This document shows, one piece after another, positions 1 through 4,205 of a stretch of 5,521 bases of DNA. The stretch covers positions 1 to 5,521 of the forward strand of contig QNCE01000082.1 in assembly GCA_003644405.1 (NCBI GenBank), read 5' to 3'. Made by a program: the position numbers and the translations under genes. Below the pieces are notes generated by a model that made no database searches, was not told the DNA's origin, and worked only from the letters and a program-made list of their open reading frames with translations. Every line of letters begins with the position of its first letter. Within the stretch, counting starts at the first letter, position 1. The DNA comes from Candidatus Omnitrophota bacterium (GTDB lineage: Bacteria; Omnitrophota; Gorgyraeia; Duberdicusellales; 4484-171).

Positions 1-238
1 GCCTATCAAAAAGATTCGGTTTAAAGTTAAGCTGTCCGAAGAACACACTATCAAAAAAATTCTCCCAATTGCCCTCAGCATCCATTATTATCATCTCTAT
101 ATCTAAAGATTTGATAGGCTCAATTAAACCTTATCCAGGGCCATTATCGTCGGGAAATTCTAAAACAGGAGAGTTTTTAAAAATATCTCCTAAAAACTGT
201 GCAGTTTCATCACTTGTTGGATACAGCCTCTTTTCTTT
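1..238 (-). pseudogene. Interrupted ORF fragment of unknown function, cut by the left edge
   Basis: One minus-strand frame reads from 238 to the left edge with a single in-frame stop (TAA at 133..131). The first part contains LYPTSDETAQFLGDIF and ends in PDDNGPG before the stop. The second part continues in the same frame with IKSLDIEMIIMDAEGNWENF and leaves the window. Composition is protein-like on both sides of the stop (mixed acidic and aromatic residues), while the opposing plus-strand frame (3-242) is Ser/Lys/Ile-rich low complexity, as expected of an antisense shadow. A TAG at 241..239 lies directly upstream and there is no ATG or ribosome binding site for the first part, so the gene has also lost its 5' end. 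A downstream ATG at 94..92 could start a shorter real gene. I do not recognise the family; a decayed gene is the simplest reading. Confidence 0.35.
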
Positions 239-313
239 CTAAGAGACTTTATTTTCTCTGAAAGATAATTATTCTCTCTTATTTTGCTATTAAAATAATA
301 TTATTTTTTTACC

Positions 314-366
314 AACCTTTATATTCCTATCTCTTTTTTTATTATTCAAGAAAAATATAAAAGGTT
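314..366. repeat. Imperfect inverted repeat, 12 bp arms with one bulge
   Basis: AACCTTTATATT (314-325) pairs with AATATAAAAGGTT (354-366), all 12 positions paired with one bulged A at 359 and a 28-nt AT-rich loop. Neither strand has a T-run immediately after the stem, so it does not look like a standard intrinsic terminator. Function is unknown, and in such AT-rich DNA part of the match may be chance. Confidence 0.4.
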
Positions 367-392
367 CCTTTCTCCCTTTTAGAGGAAAAGAT

Positions 393-548
393 AGACTTTG
401 AGCGCAGGAGGCGGATCCCGACAATACATCGGGAGAAGCCGAGCACAAAGACTGTCTGGGGTAGTGAAAAATTTAAACTTTGTGATGCTAAAAGCGAGGT
501 GCAGACTCGGGTAAGTAATAATTCTATATTTTAAACTTTTTCACTACC
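393..548. other. Candidate structured RNA or palindromic element
   Basis: Two stem systems lie side by side. The first (393-457) is nested: AGAC/GTCT (393-396 with 454-457), TTTG/CAAA (397-400 with 446-449), GC/GC (402-403 with 443-444), GGC/GCC (410-412 with 438-440) and TCCCGA/TCGGGA (416-421 with 429-434, 7-nt loop). The second (460-548) is closed by GGTAGTGAAAAA (460-471) pairing with TTTTTCACTACC (537-548), continues as TTTAAA/TTTAAA (472-477 with 530-535) with C536 bulged, and contains a small CGAG/CTCG hairpin (495-498 with 506-509). CACAAAG at 444-450 can alternatively pair with CTTTGTG at 478-484, which would break both stem systems. The patch is richer in G+C than its surroundings. 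It does not match any riboswitch, tRNA, tmRNA, RNase P or SRP signature I know. Strand is undetermined. It could equally be a small mobile palindromic element, though no target duplication is obvious. Confidence 0.4.
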
Positions 549-612
549 GTCAATAAAAAAAATTCAGAGGTAGAAGTTTAGATATTAGATAACTAGAGAG
601 TCTCAAGGAGTT

Positions 613-2313
613 TTAGATAAATTTCTTATTGGAAATTCGCTTGGGAATTTTTATAGTGAAAGTTGTCCCTTCTCCGGGATATGAGCGACAAGTTATCTTA
701 CCTCTATATAACTCTACTGTTTTTTTCACAATATATAAACCTAAACCTGTGCCTTCTTTTTTACCGTAAGTAGCCCCAAGCTTAAATAGAGTCTTTTGTA
801 TCCTTTTAGGTATACCTGGACCATTATCACTTACAGTAAACTTTATATAATCATCTTCTTGAGAAGAAGTAATAGTAACGCTGGCTTTGCCTCCACTAGC
901 TTCTCCTGCATTCCTTATTAAATTGAAGAATACTCTTTCAAATCTATCCCTATCTAAGGTTAACTTCCCCTTATAGTTTAACTCCAGCTTAATATCTTCA
1001 ACGTATTTTTTCCAGCTTTCTAGAACCCCACTAAAAAACGTCTCTAAATCAACTTCTTTAAAAAGAGGTTTAAATCTACCTCTTACCGTATCTTTAATCT
1101 CTCCAATTAACTTCTCTTGCCTACTTGCTGCCTTAGCAATCTCATCCAAGTCCTTTTGAACCCTCTCTAAAATCTTCATCTTCTCTTCAAGGGATAAATC
1201 TCTCTTTAAACACTCTTTCAAATTTTCTTTAATTAACTGAGGCATATTCATAATTACCATAAGGGGATTGGCGATATCGTGGTAGATAGTAGAAACTAGC
1301 CTTCCAATTTCCGCTAATCTCATCTCTCTCTCAATATTCTCCTTCTCTTTAATTCGGTGATACCAACCAAACATAATAAACACCATTAAGAGGATAAATA
1401 TAGCAAATCCTATAAGTAACCTATATGTATCACTTTGATAAGTATGAATTAGAGGAGTAATTTTTTTCACATCAAAGAATTTCCCTACGAGCCACCTCCT
1501 TTTACCTATATCTATATAAGTATAAAGAAAAGGAGAAGCTCCTGGATTAAAAAATATTCCTTTAGAAACTTCTTCAGCTGAAGGACTAAATTTGATGTCT
1601 AACTTCTGGTAGAGAAGTTTTGGTTGAGGAGCAGCAAAAAATATTCCCTTCTCATTTACTAACCATAAATTATACTCCTCCAGTTTAGAAAGAAAATCTT
1701 TCATTTCAATATTTACTGCTACTATTCCTTTTAGAGTGCCTTTAGGGGTAAAAAGGGGGGTAGCTAATCTTAGAGTGGGGCGATAGGGCTGTTCTAGCTT
1801 TCCCTCCTCCATATTTAAATCTAGATTAGAGACATAAATTTGGCCAGGAGAAAAGGCGATAGATTCAATAAAACAGTACTGGTGATTTTTATCCTGAAGT
1901 TCTTCTGAAGGAACTATATAGAAAGAATCTCCTTCCCTATTTATCCTGACTACTTCCTTTCCATTCTCATCAAGATACCGAATCTGAAAAAACTCTTTAT
2001 GAGTCTGAGAAAAAACTAGGAAATCTTCTCTTAAATCTTTCAGCAACACCTCTTTATCCTCAGGATTGGTAGCAGTTATTAACTTTTTAAGGCTAGTTAA
2101 GTTAGAGAGAAAAAGAAGGTTGTTTTTAGCGGTTTCTAGGGTATTTTGAAGATTATCTCGTAACTCCTCTACAATCAATATATCCTTTAACTTTAAAATA
2201 GAGATACCCAGATTTACTATCTTTTTGTGTATAGCTTTAAAGGAAAAACTGACGAAAACCCCTATACCTATCAGAAATATCAAAACGATAAAAAATAAGA
2301 GTTTCCTATTCAT
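613..2313 (-). CDS. Membrane sensor histidine kinase with periplasmic Cache-type sensor (orphan)
   Basis: The product has 566 residues. Residues 5-25 form a first membrane helix. Residues about 30-296 form an extracytoplasmic sensor resembling double-Cache domains of bacterial kinases and chemoreceptors, with the typical stretches QIRYLDENGKEVVRIN (110-125) and VSNLDLNMEEGKLEQPYRP (161-179). A second helix spans about 298-317. No HAMP domain follows; a short charged linker leads directly to the dimerisation/phosphoacceptor helix, with the H-box YHDIANPL and His345 as the likely phosphorylated residue. The ATPase domain carries the N-box NLIRNAGEAS (464-473), G1 box DNGPG (496-500) and G2 box GTGLGL (521-526). 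It should autophosphorylate and signal to a separate response regulator, none of which is visible here. The ligand cannot be told from sequence. The ATG has no good Shine-Dalgarno and no alternative in-frame start lies just upstream. A dedicated promoter lies about 120 bp upstream, so it is probably its own unit. Confidence 0.93.
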   Translation of the reverse strand: MNRKLLFFIVLIFLIGIGVFVSFSFKAIHKKIVNLGISILKLKDILIVEELRDNLQNTLETAKNNLLFLSNLTSLKKLITATNPEDKEVLLKDLREDFLVFSQTHKEFFQIRYLDENGKEVVRINREGDSFYIVPSEELQDKNHQYCFIESIAFSPGQIYVSNLDLNMEEGKLEQPYRPTLRLATPLFTPKGTLKGIVAVNIEMKDFLSKLEEYNLWLVNEKGIFFAAPQPKLLYQKLDIKFSPSAEEVSKGIFFNPGASPFLYTYIDIGKRRWLVGKFFDVKKITPLIHTYQSDTYRLLIGFAIFILLMVFIMFGWYHRIKEKENIEREMRLAEIGRLVSTIYHDIANPLMVIMNMPQLIKENLKECLKRDLSLEEKMKILERVQKDLDEIAKAASRQEKLIGEIKDTVRGRFKPLFKEVDLETFFSGVLESWKKYVEDIKLELNYKGKLTLDRDRFERVFFNLIRNAGEASGGKASVTITSSQEDDYIKFTVSDNGPGIPKRIQKTLFKLGATYGKKEGTGLGLYIVKKTVELYRGKITCRSYPGEGTTFTIKIPKRISNKKFI

Positions 2314-2376
2314 TGGTATCGCTAAAAAAGCTACTTTAGGAAATAAACTCTCCCCACAGAAAAAATCTCTTTGGAG

Positions 2377-2397
2377 GACTTTAAAACTTCTAAAGTC
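2377..2397 (-). promoter_or_regulatory. Hairpin in the histidine kinase leader
   Basis: On the transcribed strand GACTTTA (2397..2391) and TAAAGTC (2383..2377) pair perfectly around a 7-nt loop, within the roughly 115-nt untranslated leader of the kinase. No T-run follows directly (the next T-run is about 10 nt later), so it is not a clear terminator. It may affect mRNA stability or translation; role unproven. Confidence 0.35.
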
Positions 2398-2435
2398 TCT
2401 GGATGGTAGAAACTTAGTTACTCTACACTGTAAAT

Positions 2436-2463
2436 ATTATACCAAAGGAAAAATTTATAAAAA
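2436..2463 (-). promoter_or_regulatory. Extended -10 promoter for the histidine kinase
   Basis: Reading the minus strand, TATAAT lies at 2441..2436 and is preceded by TGG (2444..2442), giving the extended -10 pattern TGnTATAAT. The best -35 candidate is a poor TTTTTA at 2463..2458 with a 16-bp spacer, which is usual when an extended -10 is present. Transcription would start near 2429, leaving a leader of about 115 nt before the kinase ATG at 2313. It lies inside the 199-bp gap after the RRM gene. Confidence 0.6.
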
Positions 2464-2512
2464 GAGTCAGGGCTAAGTTTAAAGAAGATATAGAGTTTAA
2501 CGAAACTTACCT

Positions 2513-2827
2513 TTAATATCGACTTCCTCTAGGGTATCTACTCATATTAAAGTTATCTCTTCGAGGTTTCCTCTTTTGGGCTTTACTCACTCTTAATGTT
2601 CTCCCGTTTAGTTGTTCTCCATTTAGTGCATCTATTGCCTTCTTAGCTTCCTCTTCGGTATTAAATTCTGCAAAACCAAAGCCCTTTGATCTCCCGGTAT
2701 ATCTATCAGTTACAACTGTAATATCCTTAGCTTCCAGACCATTTTTTTCTAAAATTCTTGCTAAATCACTTTCTGCTACACTATACTCTAAATTACCAAT
2801 ATAAATTTTTCTTTCTTCCTCCATCAT
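2513..2827 (-). CDS. Small single-RRM RNA-binding protein
   Basis: This is a 104-residue protein made of one RNA recognition motif plus a short basic tail. RNP2 is IYIGNL (8-13) and RNP1 is KGFGFAEF (48-55), with the aromatic residues that stack on RNA bases (Tyr9, Phe50, Phe52) in place. The region GRSKGFGFAEFNTEEEAKKA (45-64) is typical of bacterial glycine-rich RNA-binding proteins, often linked in other bacteria to cold or stress responses; the target RNA is unknown. Residues 81-104 are rich in Arg and Lys with an SRYPRGSRY end, suggesting a nonspecific RNA-binding tail. Two adjacent ATG codons (2827 and 2824) follow a strong AAGGAGG (2837..2831). Spacing is 3 nt to the first and 6 nt to the second, so the second ATG (103 residues) may be the true start. 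I see no convincing terminator after it and no confident promoter in its 150-bp upstream gap. Confidence 0.92.
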   Translation of the reverse strand: MMEEERKIYIGNLEYSVAESDLARILEKNGLEAKDITVVTDRYTGRSKGFGFAEFNTEEEAKKAIDALNGEQLNGRTLRVSKAQKRKPRRDNFNMSRYPRGSRY

Positions 2828-2830
2828 TCT

Positions 2831-2837
2831 CCTCCTT
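2831..2837 (-). promoter_or_regulatory. Strong Shine-Dalgarno of the RRM gene
   Basis: AAGGAGG on the minus strand is a near-complete match to the 16S anti-Shine-Dalgarno. Its distance (3 nt to ATG 2827, 6 nt to ATG 2824) favours initiation at the second ATG. Confidence 0.8.
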
Positions 2838-2890
2838 GATTTTTATTCCGAAAATATTAACTTCTCTGCGCCCGTCTAGTTTTATTTACC

Positions 2891-2912
2891 CTACATCATC
2901 TAACCTCCTTTT
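2891..2912 (-). promoter_or_regulatory. Upstream Shine-Dalgarno with start-stop mini-ORF in the RRM leader
   Basis: The minus strand reads AAAAGGAGG (2912..2904), TTAG, then ATG ATG TAG (2899..2891). This repeats the layout of the real RRM start (AAGGAGG, short spacer, ATG ATG) but stops at the third codon. It lies about 70 nt upstream of the true start. It could be a ribosome-capturing leader element, a decayed duplicate of the start region, or chance in purine-rich DNA. Confidence 0.35.
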
Positions 2913-2935
2913 AACTATCCTTAGAAGTTGAAACT

Positions 2936-2978
2936 GAAGAGAGTTGTAAGCACAACCTCCCAAACTTCTACTCTCTTC
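2936..2978 (-). repeat. Hairpin overlapping the FKBP stop codon
   Basis: GAAGAGAGT (2936-2944) and ACTCTCTTC (2970-2978) are perfect 9-bp inverted arms. The inner GTTGT/ACAAC stem (2943-2947 with 2952-2956, 4-nt loop) is also perfect and shares two bases with one arm. On the FKBP transcript the outer arm starts at the last base of the stop codon. No T-run follows, so this is more likely an mRNA 3'-end structure between the FKBP and RRM genes than an intrinsic terminator. Confidence 0.4.
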
Positions 2979-3478
2979 TACTCAATCTTCCTGATCTTTA
3001 CATGAAAAATTAATGTCTTTCCTGCTAAAGGATGGTTTAAATCAAGCACTACAGTATCCTCTTTAATTTCACTAATTCTTACCGGCAATGTTCTTCCTTC
3101 AGGGGTACGCATTTGAAGATACATTCCTATTTGGGGTTTCAAGTCTTTAGGTAAAGAATTAGAAGAAATCTCATAGAAAGCACGAGGATCAGGTAACCCA
3201 TAAGCCTCTTGAGGAGGGAGGCGAATTTCTTTCTCCTCTCCTACACTCATCCCTTCTAACCCCTTAGCTAACCCAGGAATAATCTGACCTTCTCCATGAA
3301 TATACTGGAAAGGCTGTTCAGGTGAAGATTTATCTACCACCTCTCCATCTACTGTAAGTACATAATCAAAAGAAACCTTCCTCCCATTCTCAACAATCAT
3401 CTTGCCCCCTTTTCCTTCAAGATACATAGAGAAACTAAAAACTAACCCTGCACATATTATAAGAAACATACGCTTCAT
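2978..3478 (-). CDS. Secreted SlyD-like FKBP-type peptidyl-prolyl cis-trans isomerase
   Basis: The product has 166 residues. Residues 1-18 look like a signal peptide (MKRM, then a hydrophobic core LIICAGLVFSFS) with likely cleavage after SFS; the cysteine at position 9 is not in a lipobox. Residues 27-166 are a SlyD/FkpA-type FKBP. VSFDYVLTVDGEVVDKS (35-51) and GQIIPGLAKGLEGMSVGEE (64-82) are the core FKBP strands and loop, PPQEAYG (88-94) precedes the inserted chaperone flap (about 95-140), and DLNHPLAGKTLIFHVKI (146-162) closes the fold. It should catalyse prolyl isomerisation and assist folding outside the cytoplasm. The His/Cys-rich metal-binding tail of E. coli SlyD is absent. The chosen ATG has AGGGAG 5 nt upstream. 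A second possible start is Met27 (3400..3398), preceded by GGGGG, which would give a cytoplasmic form without signal peptide. The leader carries a promoter and an attenuator-like structure. Confidence 0.93.
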   Translation of the reverse strand: MKRMFLIICAGLVFSFSMYLEGKGGKMIVENGRKVSFDYVLTVDGEVVDKSSPEQPFQYIHGEGQIIPGLAKGLEGMSVGEEKEIRLPPQEAYGLPDPRAFYEISSNSLPKDLKPQIGMYLQMRTPEGRTLPVRISEIKEDTVVLDLNHPLAGKTLIFHVKIRKIE

Positions 3479-3501
3479 TCCTACTCCCTATACCTACTAA
3501 T

Positions 3502-3547
3502 AAAAATAAAAAACCGCAAGGCTTACTTAACCTTAGAAGCCTTGCGG
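3502..3547 (-). terminator. Intrinsic terminator between the promoter and the FKBP gene
   Basis: On the minus strand CCGCAAGGCTT (3547..3537) pairs perfectly with AAGCCTTGCGG (3524..3514) over 11 bp with a 12-nt loop, followed immediately by TTTTTT, A, TTTTT (3513..3502). This is a textbook intrinsic terminator. It would end yqeY transcripts about 60 nt past that stop codon. It also lies downstream of the promoter at 3572-3599 and only 23 nt before the FKBP ATG, so FKBP transcription must pass through it. Confidence 0.9.
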
Positions 3548-3554
3548 CTCTAAG
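3532..3554 (-). promoter_or_regulatory. Candidate antiterminator hairpin in the FKBP leader
   Basis: On the minus strand CTTAGA (3554..3549) pairs with TCTAAG (3537..3532) and GCC (3548..3546) with GGC (3541..3539), with one bulged T (3538) and a GCAA tetraloop (3545..3542) of the stable GNRA class. The fold uses the whole 5' arm of the terminator, so the two hairpins cannot form together. The 9 bp fold first during transcription; the terminator has 11 uninterrupted bp, so switching between them is plausible. No ligand-binding domain or leader peptide is evident in the short leader. Confidence 0.45.
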
Positions 3555-3591
3555 ATCCTTAAACCCTATCTACTATACTATCTTTAAGGAT
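3555..3591. promoter_or_regulatory. Operator-like inverted repeat around the FKBP -10 box
   Basis: ATCCTTAAA (3555-3563) and TTTAAGGAT (3583-3591) are perfect 9-bp arms separated by 19 bp, centre to centre 28 bp. One arm sits in the spacer between -35 and -10, the other just past the expected start site, so the pair brackets the -10 box. Only one arm would be in the transcript, which points to a protein-binding site on DNA rather than an RNA hairpin. The arms are AT-rich, so chance is not excluded. Confidence 0.4.
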
Positions 3592-3599
3592 ATTGTCAA
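3572..3599 (-). promoter_or_regulatory. Near-consensus sigma70-type promoter for the FKBP gene
   Basis: The minus strand has a perfect TTGACA -35 (3599..3594), a 16-bp spacer and TATAGT as -10 (3577..3572). Initiation is expected around 3567-3564, giving a leader of roughly 88 nt that contains the antiterminator-like and terminator hairpins. The promoter sits only 9 bp beyond the yqeY stop codon, which separates the two transcription units. Confidence 0.75.
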
Positions 3600-3607
3600 C
3601 AGTAAAG

Positions 3608-4054
3608 TTAAGACTTAAGCTTTTCCCTTACTAGCCTACTTACCTCCTTAGGCTCAGCTCTTGCTCCTACTTTTTCTAAAACAGCTTTAATCACTCTCCC
3701 CATATCCTTAAGGGAAGTAGCACTAAGTTGAGAAATAACCTCATCGATAACTGTGGATAGCTCTGTCTCACTAAGAGGTTGGGGTAAATAAGATTCTAGT
3801 ATCGCCAGCTCTTTCTCTATAGCTCTAAGAACATCTGAACGATTAGAGGAAAGAGCAGTTTCTTTAATTTCAGAAAGACGTTTCTTTTGTTTCTTAAGCA
3901 CTTCCCATACTTGATTGTCCTGGAGTTTATCTTTCTTTAATTCAATGGCTACGTTTTTAAGCTCTGCTCTTATAAAACTTAAAAACTCTATTCTGTGTCT
4001 ATCTTTATCCTTTAACGCTTGCAAATAATCTCTGTAAATTCTTTCTTCCAACAT
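3608..4054 (-). CDS. yqeY: YqeY/GatB-family protein (tRNA amidotransferase B-related)
   Basis: The product has 148 residues from the ATG at 4054, the usual length for YqeY. The family consists of small helical proteins homologous to the C-terminal (YqeY) domain of the GatB subunit of Asp/Glu-tRNA amidotransferase; a link to tRNA or tRNA synthetases is inferred from homology, and the stand-alone role is not settled. Family features seen: MLEERIYRDYLQALKDKDR (1-19), followed by RIEFLSFIRAELKN (21-34); ILESYLPQPLSETEL (85-99), the hallmark YLPxxLS segment; and KDMGRVIKAVLEK (116-128), matching the conserved MGxVM region. The open frame extends upstream to a TTG at 4090, but those 12 codons overlap the promoter, and the TATAAT box is positioned to start transcription at this ATG. 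No Shine-Dalgarno precedes it, consistent with a leaderless mRNA. An intrinsic terminator follows at 3547..3502. Confidence 0.9.
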   Translation of the reverse strand: MLEERIYRDYLQALKDKDRHRIEFLSFIRAELKNVAIELKKDKLQDNQVWEVLKKQKKRLSEIKETALSSNRSDVLRAIEKELAILESYLPQPLSETELSTVIDEVISQLSATSLKDMGRVIKAVLEKVGARAEPKEVSRLVREKLKS

Positions 4055-4061
4055 AGGATTG

Positions 4062-4090
4062 ATTATAACATATTCCCTTAAGATAAGCAA
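4062..4090 (-). promoter_or_regulatory. Extended -10 promoter giving a probably leaderless yqeY mRNA
   Basis: The minus strand shows TTGCTT (4090..4085), a 17-bp spacer, and TATAAT (4067..4062) preceded by TGT (4070..4068), the extended -10 form. Seven bases separate the -10 from the yqeY ATG, so the first transcribed purine would be the A of ATG at 4054. The longest-ORF TTG start coincides with the -35 and cannot be in such a transcript. Confidence 0.7.
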
Positions 4091-4109
4091 CAGCTCTCAT
4101 AGGCTCGAA

Positions 4110-4175
4110 TTGACTCATATTAAATGTTACCCAAATTAAATCGAAATTGTTTCGTTAACTCATAAATAATGTTAC
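4110..4175 (+). repeat. Pair of 21-bp direct repeats at the IS left end, 45-bp period
   Basis: Positions 4110-4130 and 4155-4175 align without gaps and match at 17 of 21 bases: TTRACTCATA, three variable bases, then AATGTTAC. A small CGAAA-TTG-TTTCG palindrome (4142-4154) lies between them. Repeats of this kind at IS ends usually serve as transposase binding sites; this role is inferred from position only. Confidence 0.55.
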
Positions 4176-4180
4176 TAAAA

Positions 4181-4203
4181 TATACTCCCAGAAAGGGGGT
4201 ATA
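4181..4203 (+). promoter_or_regulatory. Hairpin covering the transposase ribosome binding site
   Basis: TATACTCCC (4181-4189) pairs with GGGGGTATA (4195-4203) over 9 bp including one T-G wobble, with a 5-nt loop. The GGGGG is also the only Shine-Dalgarno-like sequence for the transposase ATG at 4206, so the fold would hide it. Many insertion sequences use such structures to block translation from read-through transcripts. Confidence 0.45.
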
Positions 4204-4205
4204 TT

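Larger units (their letters stand above)
239..612. other. Gene-free spacer with several inverted repeats
   Basis: No ORF with coding character is visible on either strand between the left-edge ORF remnant and the kinase stop codon. The first part (241-390) is strongly AT-rich and holds one imperfect hairpin (314-366). From about 393 to 548 the composition becomes noticeably richer in G and C, with nested inverted repeats described separately. The stretch 549-612, just past the kinase stop, has a run of T on the kinase strand (558..551), but I find no strong stem directly in front of it, so no kinase terminator is called there. Confidence 0.6.

Noticed and set aside
3..242. Plus-strand open frame across the left edge
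   Set aside because: Low-complexity Ser/Lys/Ile composition and exact antisense position to a more protein-like minus-strand frame.
393..457. Known riboswitch or housekeeping RNA (c-di-GMP, glmS, tmRNA, RNase P, SRP)
   Set aside because: None of the conserved core sequences I know for these classes is present; only generic stems are seen.
2225..2476. Plus-strand ORF of 83 codons
   Set aside because: It overlaps the kinase N-terminus antisense and the kinase promoter, is Lys/Thr-rich low complexity and has no ribosome binding site; it is a shadow of the minus-strand gene and its leader.
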